64,000 nt of DNA from Siniperca chuatsi (GCF_020085105.1 NC_058063.1:17206262-17270261), one strand, 5' to 3'; positions 23,387 through 37,499 are shown, numbered from the stretch's first letter. Notes: generated by a model from the sequence alone, not told the origin. Numbers and translations: made by a program.

Positions 23387-26300
23387 CTATTGGCTCATCT
23401 GAGCGATGAGCCCATCCAGCTCTGGACGGCCCTTGAACCGTGCTTGGAAATCAGCCTCGGTGTGCTGAGAGGAAAACAGGGAGGGGAGATGTGGAGAGAT
23501 CTTTACTTACTTATGTTAAACACTCAGTTAAACTAAATACTCACAAGATGGTAGTCCTGTTTTACTTTAAGGTCGCATATATTTATTAATTCTGATAAAT
23601 ATTTTCAACAGAATATTTACCAGGACAGACGTCGCCCCTGATAAAATGGTATTTTGGCTGACTTTAATGGAGACTTGTGTTAGTTAAACCAGTCAGGGCT
23701 TTCACAATGAATAGGTGTTTTATTTGGGTTCTTATTCATATACACTATATGGCCAAAAGTATGTGGACACACCTGACTTGACAAAATCCACAGTCCTCCT
23801 TGCGTACAAAAGTGTATTCCATAAGATGTTCAACAATCATATGGGTGTAATGTTTGGGTGTCCATGCATGTGGCCATTTAGTGTAACTAACTGATCAACA
23901 ACCTAAATTAACCTAACCTGAATTCCAATACAGGTTAATGGGGGGAAAAAATTCAAGGAATTTCCAAAACTATTTAGATATGTCTGATTTTCCACATCTT
24001 TTCCTGGTCTGGAAAAAATTCAAAACATGCTTCCGTATAATGTGGCAGAGATGTCATCATGCTAACTCACCTCCTTCACCGAGAGTTGAACTCCCTCTGG
24101 TTGATTCTTTAAAAGAACGTCCATGAAAACGGGACACAATGCGGCGTTCAGACTGCTCAACTAGACAAACAGATAAATGACACGGTTCAATAAATCAGGT
24201 CTTCAAAACTCGTCAGGAAACTAACAAAGCATGCAGTTATCAAGTTAAAAGGAGACTACAAGGAGATAAGTTTTACCTGGACGACTCGCTCATGAGTCTT
24301 TAGGATGGCATCAACGTACATCTTGGTGCCTTGCTCTTGCATTAGCATTACCTCTGTGCTCTTGGTTGGCAAAGCATAGCTGCATGTGAAAAACAGCAAT
24401 AAAAAAAGATCATCAAAGCATCTTTTCTACTGTGCTGCAAAGATGACACGGACACATCAAGGAAGTTTTTGATTTCTATTTGATTCAGCCTCGTGTATGG
24501 AAGTATTTTACCGGATGATGTGTCCATGTAGTTTATCTTTTGACAATTGTAAACTTAATATTCTTGCTTAGAGCTCATTGACCTTAATCTATGTTGACAT
24601 ATATACAATATAGTACCAGTGCTGTTTGCCTGTATGAATTTCAGGTCTGAGGACTGAAATGCGTACAAGTGATCGACAGTGTGTGGAATTTCTTGATTCT
24701 TTCATAGAGTTATGATCCGACACACCTGTCCCATCCCTTAAAGGAATACAAGACACAGCTATTTTGCAAAACATGCATCTTCCGGTAATAAATACACAGA
24801 AAAACAAAACAACAAAAAACAAACATTAGTTTCAACATTATAAGTATTTCTATATGACATCAAATGACATATTTATGTGGAATAATTTCAAATTAAATGT
24901 ACACCAAAAAGAACATTTCATCCAGATGAAGAGCTTTTTTCTCGTCTCCCAGCCTTTCTCCAAGTAGTAAGATGCTTCATATGTGAAACACAGCAGAAGT
25001 AATTTCAGTTTTTATCTTACTAAACAAAGTTAAAAAAAAAGACAATAGAAAAGAAAATGTACAGTCTCAACAGTAAGGAGCTGCTGGAAACAAAAAGATT
25101 TTTGCTTTTTAGATCAGTTATATGCAACATAGTTCCCTATGCTATTTATTGTATTCTTTGTTCAAAGCTAACTTTTCATTATTAAAAAATGCTTCACCAA
25201 ACCCATAGTTGTAGAACAGCGCACACACGTCGTTTGACTAAAAGCCAATAATTTAAAAGAAAGTCTGCTTTCTTCCACATGAAGTAACCAATTTCATAAC
25301 TGAGCAACACATATCTTCCAGCGAACCTCACATGATTTCCATCCCATATCCACGTATAAACTTTGTGGTAATTGTTACCTGCTGACGTCATTGGTAAAAA
25401 AAAAAAAACCTCACATATACCTTTATGTCTTTCTAAATATCCTCACCTTTCTGCCACTTTGATGCCGAGCCAGTTGCAGAGGTTGTGGATGTACTGGGAG
25501 TAGTGCTCCACCACTGTCATGTCATAACCCGACACTTTGACATTCAGAGTGCCGTACGCTGTATCCGTCGCTGCTATGATCTGTTTCATCTGGTGTTTGT
25601 CTTTCTTTTTCTTCGGCTAAAAATAAAAAATAAAAAAATACATGACACACTCTCTAACAGCCATTTATGACGTTATTAAAACCAGTAATTTTATGTCTTT
25701 TGTCCAGATTAGACATACGGCAGGCTAGGGTTGTCACTTTTTATTTCGAAATTTCATTCAAATATGGAAATAAATTAAAGATTCGACCTGTTCAAATTCA
25801 AAACTTACAGTCTATAAGTGCAATAGAGCATGTGAAGTAGTTTGCCATGTGGTCCAGCAGAGGGCACTCTTAAAAACCTCAATTGGCTTGACCTATTGCA
25901 TGCCCTATTGACCTATCAGTAAACTAATCAAATGCAGCAGTAGCAAGAAATAAAATGTGACAATTTCATGAATCTATTCATGTTTCTTCACCATAAGATG
26001 TTTCTAAAATAACCATAAACACAACCCTTTATGTACCATTGGGCTTGTTTGTGTCAAAAATCTAAAACTTAAATATAGTTACTATAGCCTAAAATCTAAA
26101 AGTAGGAGTTTTGAGTGGGTACTTGTTAGTTTTATGTTGTTTTTATCATGGTTTTATTTTCTGGGTACCTTGAAGCTTGAATGTTGACTTTGCAAATGTA
26201 GTTCTGTAGTAATTAGAAGTTATTTTAAATCTGGCCTTCCAGTTACTGAATTCTCTAAAATGAGTCTGCCTAATCTCAGCCACACACTTACAGCTCATTA

Positions 26301-28044
26301 AGAGGCAGGCTTTGCAGCTTACCGCTTCTTTAGGTAAAAGATGTCTCCACCTCCCAATCCCGTGGGTTGGCATGGATTTGTATTGTCTTTCGTTTACAGA
26401 AGCTGTGGATGAAGAGAAAAATTGTCCACTTAAATACATATTCTGTATACACATGACACACACCCTGGTATGTGCAAGATAAATTTAACAGGCGAGAGTT
26501 TGTCTGTTAGCAGTAACACACAAATACAGTATTTTACATGCAAAGGACAAGTGTTTTATTCATAGTGGTCTTTTAAATACTTACCCCAAACAGGATGCCG
26601 GATGGATGGTGTGGCCCTTTAAATACAACAGTATAAGTATTAGTCAGAAACAGTATTAGGAAGAGAGGATTCATATCACCAAGGTCACTTTAGGTAAATT
26701 AGACCTAAGTAAACAACTACTGGTTGTACAGCTGCAACTTACAGGATAGTTCCGGTTTAGTACAACTTGGGTCTTATTTTATTAGTATTTTTCATTCCTC
26801 ATATTGGTAATAATTACGTTGTACTTACTAAGTTAATTGCTGAGATCTGGAAATTCAGCAACATCACTAAAAAGAAGTTTGACCGGGCCAAGAAAAATGG
26901 GAAGTCAGACAATCAGGCATTTCAGGTGCTCTCACTTTCTGTTTTACCGCCAAATAAAGTGGTTTAGATAATCTGGTTAAACTTTTGGCTTGTTTTCAAC
27001 CTGTATGATCATCTGACAGCACTTTTCTTGCCCCATCGGACTTCGTTGCAGCAATGTCAGAATCAGAATCAGCTTTACTGCCATGTAGGTTTACACATAC
27101 AAGGAATTTACTTTGGTATTTTGATGCAAAACAATAAACACAGTAGAGACATAAAGAAAGATAAAGCAAGTACTGCAGGTCAAGAATCATAAATGTAAAA
27201 TATAAAATTGACAACAAGATAATAAAGAATATAAAAAAAATTATAAGAAAATAATAAAGAATATGTACCATGTAGGCTAACATATATATATCATAAACAA
27301 AAAAAATGGCCAAAACTGTGAAATAATATCCAGGTCGTAATATATTCTTTTAGGTTTTAGAGTGAATAAAAAGCAGACTTTTTGAACCTGAGGCTCTGTC
27401 GTCGTTGTTGTTATGAAGGACTACAATCATCTCACCTTTACAATAAAGCTTTCAGTTAGGCCAACATGAGGTATGAGAATTTTAAAAAGCAATACAAAGA
27501 CTTACCGGCATAATGTAAGTGCTTGATTTAACACAAATGCCTGTTGTGTGACAGAAACCTGCAACTGGACGAAATACAATGAGATCATCTTCCATATTTA
27601 CAGCATAAGTTAATAAATATTCTTGTAACATATTACTAGTTCTGAATACAGTCAAGTCAATCTATAAGGCTGTAAAAACCTGAAGTGAAATTTTATTTTC
27701 TTTGCACATGAAAATCTTAACTGAAAGTTCTCTTTCCAAAACAGAATAATAATGACGATGATGATAATTCACAAACTACATTGTGAGAAGTTTTACTGGG
27801 AACTACTTTCTGCCAAAGCACACCTGCCAACTGTCTACCTCCACACACAGAAGGGAAAAACTGTTAAAACGCCCAATAAAGGCTCATCCTGCCTTTACAG
27901 TAACTTTGACTAATGGTATCGTAGCAGCGATACAAAACACTGTCAATGGAGTTGACATAGCTAATCAATGCTATATGACCTCTGTGAAGAAACTAAACAT
28001 TTAGCGGAGAAAACAAAAATTACCTTTCGAAAGACAGGATTCAT
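23387..28044 (-). CDS. mrpl48: Mitochondrial ribosomal protein L48 (mL48)
   Basis: Eight coding exons on the minus strand: 28044-28024, 27558-27506, 26616-26585, 26402-26323, 25616-25447, 24379-24277, 24160-24071 and 23464-23387. All have GT-AG borders and matching phases and give about 208 aa. The N-terminus (MNPVFRKVSVTQQAFVLNQA) is basic and amphipathic, fitting a mitochondrial targeting peptide. The core (VSGYDMTVVEHYSQYIHNLC, SYALPTKSTEVM, KTHERVVQ) and the end (GVQLSVKEHTEADFQARFKG) match vertebrate MRPL48, an S10-like component of the large mitoribosomal subunit. It is a single-copy housekeeping gene embedded between immune gene clusters. The first three exons are short and rest mainly on phase agreement. 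Confidence 0.93.
23741..23780. mobile_element. Tc1/mariner-type MITE end
   Basis: TACACTATATGGCCAAAAGT is the standard terminal sequence of common fish Tc1/mariner-related non-autonomous elements. The element appears partial; the matching right end was not found. It lies in the last intron of MRPL48. Confidence 0.7.
27056..27115 (-). mobile_element. Retroposon 3' tail (reverse orientation)
   Basis: CAGAATCAGAATCAGCTTTA then TGCCATGTAGG and ACACATACAAGGAATTTACT is a widespread fish LINE/SINE tail seen on the reverse strand. It sits in the intron between MRPL48 exons 2 and 3. Confidence 0.65.
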
Positions 28045-30204
28045 AGCTTAACCTCTCTTTGTCTGTGTTTACCGAAAAACACTCACTGGGTATGCGGTGT
28101 GATTCGGCGAGTTAGCTACATGCAACTACAGTTAAAAACATCCAAAAACCATGCACTGACCGGTGCTGTAACTAACACCGGAAGTGCTCACAGGAAGCTA
28201 CTCCGTCGTGTTTAGTGTCCGTAGTTTGAACACGCCGTAACAAACGTTCCGGGACAAGAAACACAATTGGCATAAATAACTTTCGGGCTTTCTAACTTTG
28301 ATTACAGCATGTAATGATATTTATATTATATAATAGTATATGTATTTGTGTGTGTTAAAATGTAGTAACTGTGAGGCAGCACACTGCAGAAATGAATGCT
28401 GTTAAGTTAGGCTGATGTTGGCCCAGTGATGTCCTATGCCCAGTCATCCCAGGAAAATTACAAGTTTAGATTTTTTTTTTAATGAAATGACAGTTCCCTT
28501 CTTAAAACCTCTCTTTTACGTATTAAAATCCATTAATTAATGCTTTAGTTTTCCAGTTCTTCTATGTCTTATATATTTATCCCACTATATTTTTATCTTA
28601 CCATTATCTTAATTATCGTAATTTATTGTTTTTTACTTTTGTATTATTTTATTTATTTGTAATCTAAAATGTTTAAATGATTATTCTTATTTATTATTAT
28701 TATTATTATTATTATGATGTCACTGGGACTTTTCTAGCCTAGTTCCTGACAACTTTCTGAATCAATTCCCACATCTGTTTTTAAGTTAAAGGAAATGAAA
28801 TAGCAATTCAGTCTGATTATCAGGCAAACTCTTTTCTAAAGTGTAGTAAACAATTTTAAGTATTTAAATCTAGGTCTTGGCTTCCAACCCCTTCTTCTCT
28901 GCCCTGCTGTAGACCAAATCTAACTTAAGTTAAATCATGTACACTAGTGTTTTTCATAAAAGACCAACAACACAACTGTGCACATTTCAACAGGCTTTAT
29001 TATTATGTATTAATTATTTTAGTTTGGCCCCTCACAAAATCACTTGTATCAAAATAAAAATTGACTTTTAACATTTAAATATTTCAGGCCTAACATAGCA
29101 TTTGTTGTAGTAAAGTGCAAAATTCCTCATCACCTGAAACTGATATTTTGAGGATAATGTATGAACTTGTGCATAGGAACATTTGACTTTTTTTAAACAA
29201 TGCATGAACTACTTTTAAAGCACAACTATGAAAAGCAAAGTCAACCTGTAGCCTATGTCAACTGTTAAACACATTGCATTTCTTTTTCTAACATCATGCC
29301 AAGCAAACAAACTTTTCAAAGTATCCATGCACACACACACACGCCCATCCTCACTCTTTGGCTTGCAATGTTTAACTCTAGCACGAATGAAACAATCACA
29401 ACAATCCATACACGCAGGGCTCATTCAAGTAGATTGTTACTAACCTTGCGTGTTCACTCTCCTTCAGGTCAATTATATTGCCAAAATCTTGGCCTGTTTA
29501 CAAAGGTACTGATCAAAAGGCTTTCTATGGTGATGGAAAACTGGGAAATTCAAGGAATTCAAATATTTTCTTATATATGCTTAGAACATTTAAGGAAAAT
29601 TATTTCAGAAGTTCTCTATGCATAGCACCTGTTGTATCAAAAATTCAGGTGAACAGGTGAAAGTTCTTAAAACAAATTAGATCACATCTGTCAATACTGT
29701 TTAGGCAAATTCCTCACATTTTGTAAAATGTTTAGCAAAATGGTAGAAACTCTGGCATCACAGACTTGCAGATGTTTTGTCAAATTCAGTTTGAAGTGTT
29801 TGAGTCCTTCCAGCCACATTCTGTCATTATACATTCACATCCGTGTGTGTACATATACAGCAAACGGCTTCTAATATAAAGCACCTTCATTAAGTTTAGC
29901 GGTATGCAACACAGGTTTAGCATGAGGTTCACATTGAGATTCTCTTCGCATGAGATTCTCAGTGCACAGTTAGTTTTAAATCCAGCTGAATCAAAGCTCT
30001 GTTATCATCCAGTATGTCATCTCAGCGTTTGAGGCAAAATGTGGTAGCTGCTAGAGCTCTTAACTGTACATGGGACATTCAAAGAGAAGATGGGTGCAAC
30101 ACTAAAACAGATGTTTAACATCTGTTGCACTCAACCCCAGTTACGGATCAAATCCAAAGTGCTTTAATAGGTGTAATATATGTAAAAAAAAATCACGTCC
30201 TCGG
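28045..30204. other. Intergenic region between TRIM 3' end and MRPL48 5' end
   Basis: MRPL48 is transcribed away from here and the TRIM gene ends at its far side. About 28045-28270 probably holds the MRPL48 promoter and 5'UTR. A short (TTA)n tract lies near 28690-28715. No further gene is evident; the frames at 29215-29660 on both strands overlap each other and look random. Confidence 0.5.
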
Positions 30205-31386
30205 TTAAACCCCTCTCTCTTCCTCGTCGTCCTCTTCTCCATCCTCGTCCTCTTCTTCCTCTTCCTCCTCCGGGCTGTAAAGATCATCAGCCAGCTCACT
30301 CTGGTCATGTCCTTCCTCCTCATCTTCCTCATCCTCATCTTCCTCCTCCTCCCCCTCACTCCTCATTTCCTCCACGCTGCTGTCATCGAGGTCGTCGTCG
30401 TCGTCGTCATCATCGTCCTCCTCCACAGTCTCTTCCTCATTCTCCTCCTGCTCCTCCTCCTCTTCCTCCTCAAGATCTGAAAGCTGACCTGATGGGTGGA
30501 CAGAATGAAAAAATGTTTACTCTTACGTTAACATGAAATATGATACCTTGAAATTGCACATATCAATATTTTTATATTCCATTTCTATGTGAAAGGGGTT
30601 GCTCGTAGTGAAAAACCTACAGAGAATGATCAGCAACTCTGCAGTTCCCATCAGCTCTTTGGAGCGTTTTAGCGCTATTAAACACATTGTTTTTGGTATT
30701 CTGGCCAGTTCAGTTCAGCAGGCAGCTGTAACCAGCAAAAAAGCTCTAAAAACCCTCTGTATCCTACCAGTCCAGCACCAAACGGCAGACAGAAACAGTT
30801 AGCGACTAGCTGGTGAACACAGTGTAGCATTTAGCAGCTCATCAGGAGTTGGTGGAGACCAAAACAGAGCTAAAAAGAGAGTGAATACTGAACTTACATT
30901 TATCAGATGGACAGGAACATGAGTCAGAATTAATGCTAATGTTGCTCCATGTCTGCAGGATGTAGGCAACTGTTTGCTAACAAGGTCACTATAACAACTT
31001 TATAAAAGGTGATAATTTGTCAGTGTTCTGTTTTCAGTTTTTTCCTCCTGCCCCCAAAACATCTACTAATGCTGCTTGAAAATAACACGCTTGAACATTC
31101 AAAACATGTCAAGTTTAATTTGAATCTAATGAGATCAATGAAGAATATCAAGCAATATCTTTGATCACAGCTCATGTTGATGACAGCATTTAGGACACAC
31201 ATTTGAAGATGATTTAATGAATGAAAACTCCTTACACACGGTACTAATGACAGCAACAATGTGACACGGTAGTTCCTCATCAAGGAATTTTCTCATTTCT
31301 TCTTCCATCATCACTCCAAGAACCTCCGTCTCCATGTCGACGTATTCTGGGTAGAACATGTTTTTTCTTAGTTGCCTACGGCACCT

Positions 31387-31441
<55 letters not shown>

Positions 31442-34400
31442 GATTAAGGCTTTTTTTATATTGGATTCCAAATTTCAACATTTTTAATTTTGTTCCATTT
31501 TTTTAATCTATACACATGTAATAAATATAGAGCTTCAACAATTAGTCTATGAACAGAAAATGTCGGTTTCTATTTTGATAAATTATTAATTGTTTTATTA
31601 ATTTTTTAAGCAAACATGCTGGTTACAGCTTCTCAAATGTCAAATGGATTTGATTTTTTTGTGATATATGACAGTAAACTCGATATTTATGGGTTTTGGA
31701 TTGTTGGTCAAATAAAAAAAACGATCAAAATATATCACTTTGAGCTGTGGGAAATTTAAACGGGCACTTTAAACTATTTTCTGACATTTTATAGACAAAA
31801 TGATAAATCAATCAATCAAGAAAATATTTAGCAGATTAATCGATAATGAAAATAACTGTCAGTTGCAGTCCTGAATAAATATTAGAGCAGTACTTACTGT
31901 TTTCCTGTTGTCTTGTAAGCCTGAAAAAGGTACAAAAACATATGTTTGGACACACAAAATATACTCAGTAGATTTCCAAAATCAGCCAAATTGCAGCCAT
32001 AAAACTAAGTCATAGTAGTAATTTATTGGTGCAGCCCTATGCACAAGGGGCAATTCTGATTGGGAATCTATTACAAATGTCAACTTCAAATTATATTTTT
32101 GTTTTTGTAATATACTTATGTATTACAAAAATAAAGTAGCCATAGTTTTTGTTGCCGTTTGTTCTAAAGCTGAAGATATTACAGCCTGACAGTGCTGAGC
32201 GATGAGTCTCACCTCGATGAAGCGGAAAGGGTCGTTTTCCGCCATGAGGCTTTCGATGCCACAGCGGACCTCCTGGAGACGGGCCTGGTCCTGGCAGATC
32301 CTGGAGATGTTCTTCTGAATCGCAGGCCCGTTGGTGTCACAGTGAGTGCGTGTGCATTCCCGCAATCTGGTGACGAAGCGGAGTACTTTGGCCTTCATCT
32401 CCTCACCCAGCCTGGTCAAGCCCTGCTCAGAGTCATCCATAAACTTCTAGATGAGGGAGGTGATAAGGAGGAAAAGAGAAAGAACACAGGATGTCATCAA
32501 GATGACGGCATTTGTTTCGGGAAATATACAGTGTGAGATTAGTCGAATGACAGAAAACGCAAATATTTGGATTATCAATTATTAATTCATAAGTCATTTT
32601 TTAAGGAAAAAGGCTCTCACGTGAGAATTTGATGCTGTCTTACATTACTGTAAATGTAAGTTTGTGGTTTTAGACTTTAGGTTGGACAAAGCAAGGCGTT
32701 CGATGACTTCACTTTGGGCTCCAGGATATTGTGATGGGCATTTTTCATTGTTTTCTGATGTTTTATAATCCAAATAATTAGTCAATTACACGAAAAAATA
32801 CTTGGTAATTACAGCCCTAATTCACATACACATACTGAACATCGCTTACATCTAGTACTAAAAGAGTAAGAATAAAATAAGATGCTATAAGTTAAAAACA
32901 AAAGATCATGAAAAGTGGCATTTAATCCAGATGAGACACTCTGCGTCCCATTTCATCCCTTTACCAGTGCAAGGTATTGTTGAAGTTTTCAGTATGCCAG
33001 TATTCAATGCTCAGGATGTCTCAGGAGTACCATCAATTCAAATTTCAAGCTGCAAACACTGTAACTACTGCAAATTATGATCACAAATGGTCAAATATTC
33101 TAATATAACTGTTTTCAAAGATGTTAGGCCTGTTGTACTTCAAATGCGTGCCATCTTACCTTATTCTGTCTCTCCTTCTCCTTCTGCTCCTGGAGTTTTC
33201 TCTCTGCCATGCTGTACTTCCTCTCAACCCTGTACAGCTGCTTATCCAGCGTGCCCTGGTAAACATGAAGAGGCAAGTGCACAACGGTAATGATGTCACA
33301 ATAGATTTTAAGATGTGAAATAGTCCAAAACACAAATATGTCAGTGTAGGGGCTGAAAGCATGATTGATTACTACTGTGCCAGTGACAAATACTCCTCGA
33401 CCAGTGAATAATCTCACCTCTTGTGGTTTTTTTTTGTTTTTGGGACCTTTTATTGAATAGCTAGTATAACAGTAATAATACTGTAATAACAGTATTCTGA
33501 TTATGTTACTTTACATGGAGCCAATACTGCAACCCCCCCCCCAAACACACACATAAGTAAAGATTAAGTTTTAAGTATTATAAATATTTATAACTTAATC
33601 TTACGAAAGGAAGCAGGAAAGCAGGAAATTACCATAAATCATCAGCCAAACAATAGAAACATTGCCTGTGGTCGTGGTTTGTCTATTACAAACCAAAATT
33701 GCTGGAGAAGTTAGAAGCCTACTGCCTAGGCTGAAAAGGACACTGGTTATTGGTCAATAACTGATTGATCTGATGCAACATGTTGAATTCAACAGGTTTC
33801 TGGACTGAATATCCATAGCAATGAACTGGAAGCCTCTCAACTTCACACTCTGTTCAGGAGAATGGAAGCAAAGGAAGTGGATTTAACTCTCCCATAGAAA
33901 AACCACACAGTCATGTGACTCTTTCATTCATTTACGCACAGCTGTACACACATTGACAATATTCATTCATCTGGATTCCAGACTCGTCACAAGACTTTGT
34001 GTGAGCCAAACAATCAAAAGGTGTTTCAACCAAATGGAGTAGGCTACAAAACGCAGAATACAGGGATTTTGTGTTAGAAAATTAATTTCAGAAGAATAAT
34101 GCAGCTATCCTAACCACAAATATGACTGTGGGATGTAGGTGGGGTTCAAAAACCCTGCCTTTAGATTCAGTGGGACGGAAAAATCCTTAGTTATGCTTTC
34201 TGAGCAATTCCAAAACCTTTAAAGATGTGAGAATTTCCTAAATTATGTCTCATTATAGTAGTAATAATAATACATAATTTTCTAACCAGTGTAGGAACCA
34301 TGAAGACAGTGAAAAGTGTACCTTGAGATCTTTCATCGTGTTTTTCAGGGTCTTGATTGTGTGTCCAGAGTGTCCTCCTTCTATGGTGCAGGCGTTGCAC

Positions 34401-35489
34401 ACGCACACCTTGTCATCCATGCAGTAATACCTGGAGTTGCACACCAAATAAAAACAGGATTCAGAACAACCTTATAAATGACAGATCTATCTTGAAATAC
34501 AGTACTGCACTCCCTAATGAAGTGGCGCGCCAACGCGGCAAAAAATACAACCACTTCTGGAGAAATATGGAGTGGAAAGAAACTGGTTATTGTAAAAATG
34601 TTTGTTCAGTTTGGTTTTGTGCACGTTACTGAAACAGAATAAAAGTATGCAACCTTGGTATAGATTGATTGAGGTATATGAATCAATACTGAGAGCATCC
34701 CTAGTTAATATCAGACATCAGCTGACCCTCACTGACTCAAATAGGTGGATGACTGATCACAGTAACCCTGATCAAAACTTTGTGGCATTGAGAAAAACAA
34801 GATGAAAATATTAACACAGCAATATATGAGTGCACATGTGCCTCCTACCTGTATATCTCATCGTGATCTGGGCACTTCCTCTTCCAGAAGTCATTCATCG
34901 GTTCTGTCAGCGGGTGCTCGCGGAACGCCGGCAGTTCCAGATGTGGCTTTACATGCTCCTGACACATCGACACCTCACACTTCAGACACGTCTTGACCGC
35001 AAACATCGATGCAACGGCGGCGGCAGCGGCTTCCTGCTTGCCACCCCCTTCCTGAGAAACAGAAGCACCAGAAAACCCGTCCCCGGCAACACTGGTGCCC
35101 GATGCCTCGGCGGCGACTGAGGGGCAGTAGTCACATGGAACAGCAAACGCACTCCTGGCTTGCTGCGCTGCCAGAGAAGATGACAGCAATTCTCTGGATT
35201 TTAAAGCTGTAGCAGCTGCAGTGGTAGCTCTGCGCCGGTGACGGTAGTCATCAGCAATATTGGCTAGTTTGAAGTTTTTCTGAAAGTTGGTGCCACACCG
35301 GTGGCTGTCGCGGCACTCTGGGCAGCGGAAGCGACCTCTATCCGCTTGCCGCTTTAGGCGGTCCAGGCAGGTCTTGCAGAAGTTGTGGCCGCAAGGAAGC
35401 AAGTAGGGGTCGCGGTACAGGTCCAGGCACACTGGGCAGGTGAGTTCCTCCTGCAGGACGCTGGACTGCTCCAACTGGGCTGAGGCCAT
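30205..35489 (-). CDS. TRIM-family E3 ubiquitin ligase with acidic C-terminal tail
   Basis: Seven coding exons on the minus strand: 35489-34849, 34430-34322, 33255-33160, 32443-32213, 31920-31898, 31384-31236 and 30488-30205; the frame is continuous and gives about 510 aa. The N-terminal RING has C18, C21, C33, H35, C38, C41, C56 and C59. Then come a B-box 1-like segment (CDYC ... CLKCEVSMCQEH), B-box 2 (CPDHDEIYRYYC ... CNACTIEGGHSGHT) and a coiled coil (KQLYRVERKYSMAERKLQEQ). The 96-231-23 bp exon series is the classic TRIM coiled-coil arrangement. In place of PRY-SPRY, the protein ends with about 50 residues from exon 6 and then a nearly pure Glu/Asp tail. The RING predicts E3 ligase activity; the substrate is unknown. 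I cannot assign it to a named TRIM. A fragment of this gene is duplicated at 52.0-52.4 kb. Confidence 0.9.
31388..31438. repeat. (AC)n microsatellite
   Basis: About 25 AC units, only 4 bp from the acceptor of TRIM exon 6. On the coding strand it forms a long GT tract running into the splice acceptor TTTTAG, replacing the usual pyrimidine tract. Confidence 0.95.
31470..31880. repeat. Interspersed fish repeat (first of three related copies)
   Basis: The stretch with CTTCAACAATTAGTCTATGA, GATTAATCGATAATGAAAAT and GTCAGTTGCAGTCCTG is a common percomorph repeat. Related diverged copies lie at about 32560-32820 and 35870-36090 in the same gene. Confidence 0.6.
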
Positions 35490-37060
35490 GTCCGTATTCA
35501 GACTGTGAGGTCAGAGAGGTGAGCTGGAGATGATGAAAAAGTGATGAGATAGCTGAGGATGGATAGAAGGGGAAAAAGGCGATAAGGAAGTGGTGGGGAT
35601 AGGAGATAAGATGGCTGCAAGAGAGAGATGGAGGTGGGAAGAAAAGGGAGAGGAGAGGGATAATTGGAGAGATGGAGAGGCAGAACACGGGTGGAGGGGG
35701 AGAGGGAAAGGAGGCTGCAGATTTCCTGATGTAGAACTTCACCCTTTGTAGATGTCAGGTTGCTGAAACTTTAAGAACAAAAAACAATTTTTCACTGAAG
35801 ATTTGTTTTGTTTTTTATATAGTGCCAATTCATAAGAGAAGTTATCTCATTGCACTGCTGCTTTTCTCTGTCATATCACATAGAAAACTGAATATCTTTG
35901 GGTTTTGGACTGATGGGTGGATGACACAAGCAACTTGAATACATCACCTTGGGCAATTGGGAAAATATAAGTGGCATTAATCACTATTTTGGACTTTTTA
36001 TAAATAAAATAATTAATTGATTCATTCTGGAAAATAATCTGCAAAGGAGTCAATAACAAAAACAGTTGTTAGCTGCAGCTCTAAATGTGATTAGGCCTTC
36101 AGTAACCAAGTTTACTTCGTTTTATTTCAACCACTTTGTGAGAACATGTGAAACTTATTTACCCACCAACAGTATCACTTCCTTATTCCTGCATGTGCTT
36201 CATTAATAAGGATAAAAATGAAAGTAAAACATATTGTAACTTCAGGCCTTGCGACAACTTCCAGAAAAAGCTGTCCTGCTGCTCAGTTAAGCTTGTTTTA
36301 TAAAAAAAAAGTCTCGACTCCGTTTAAAGGCTATGACCTCAAAGTAACCTGCCAACCTGCTCTGTGCTGTTTACATGAGACAAAAGGTGGTGTCCCAGTT
36401 AGTGAGCAGTGGTTTCCAGTCCTCCACCTGTCAGCCTTGCACATAACATAGGCCTATGAAGCTGTTCTGAAAGCGGTTACCCTTTTATTAAAACTATCAC
36501 CGTTTATTTAGCATGTTTTTCCTGACGATTGGTAACGTTAGGTTAAGGGGTCAATCAACAATTAGCTAACTTGCCTCCCTGTTAGCTACCCTAATCTCCC
36601 CCTGGCTGACCTGCTGGGACAGTGATGAGCTAAAGCAAAATACACACACAGACAGACAGACAGGCTGTTAACGCTTCTTACCCTGATTATGCAGGTACTT
36701 ATAGGTTGTCTTCGTACAAAGCTGAAATACTGATTTCCAGAGCTTTAAACGCTGTCTGTATCACACACGATGAGGCTAAAATCTCAAATCTCGAAGCCGC
36801 GGTGCACCTGTCGTGCTGGGGCTAACATGTTAACGTTACGGCGGTTAGCTCTGCTTTGTTTTTTGTTCCCACAGTGTCCGCAAACAGTCCGTCTGTTTTA
36901 GGAGTCCGGGGAAATATTCCAGTCATCGGGCATTTAGTTTTTCATCTGGAGTTTTCGACATTTGACACAAAAGGACGAGTCAACACACACCTGTGCGACA
37001 GACAAACGGACGGCTAACTAATACTGGGCAGGTTGATGCGGAGAAAATGCTGCCTTCAGG
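35490..37060 (-). promoter_or_regulatory. TRIM 5'UTR exons and promoter region
   Basis: On the minus strand an upstream non-coding exon appears to end at 36682 (CAGG|GTAAG) and a second 5'UTR exon to start at 35762 after GTTTCAG, running into the ATG at 35489. The stretch 36700-37060 has more CpG than its surroundings, fitting a promoter. One diverged repeat copy lies in the intron (35870-36090). Confidence 0.5.
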
Positions 37061-37499
37061 GCTACTCGGAAATTCCGTCATTAAATTATATTAGTGAAAA
37101 TAGTTGACCGCTGAGGGCGCTGTTACATGAATGTTGGCAAACTTTCTGGTGTTGTTGTAAGCTGTTGCTGTTAATATTATTCAGTCTTTAACAGTGGTGG
37201 AAGGAGTATTTAAATTCATTACTTACGGTGGCCCTGAGGTGCAAAGTACACCAACATTTCTTAATGTGTTTTCTAAAATGTTGTTGTGTTTTTGGTTTTG
37301 TTGTTTTTTAAAATGTTGTGTTTTTGTTATGTTTTCTAATTTGTTGTTGTGCTTTCTAAAATGTAATATAAACATATCGTGTGGGTTTTTTCGTTTTTTG
37401 TTCGGTTTTGTTGTGTTTTAGAAATGTTGTGTTTTGTATTTTATTATTGCGTTTTGACCAGTGTTGTTGTGTTTTGCATTTCAGGCCCACCATAATTAT

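Noticed and set aside
30141-30359. Arg/Lys-rich minus-strand frame at the TRIM 3' end
   Set aside because: Out-of-frame reading of the GA-rich sequence that encodes the acidic TRIM tail.
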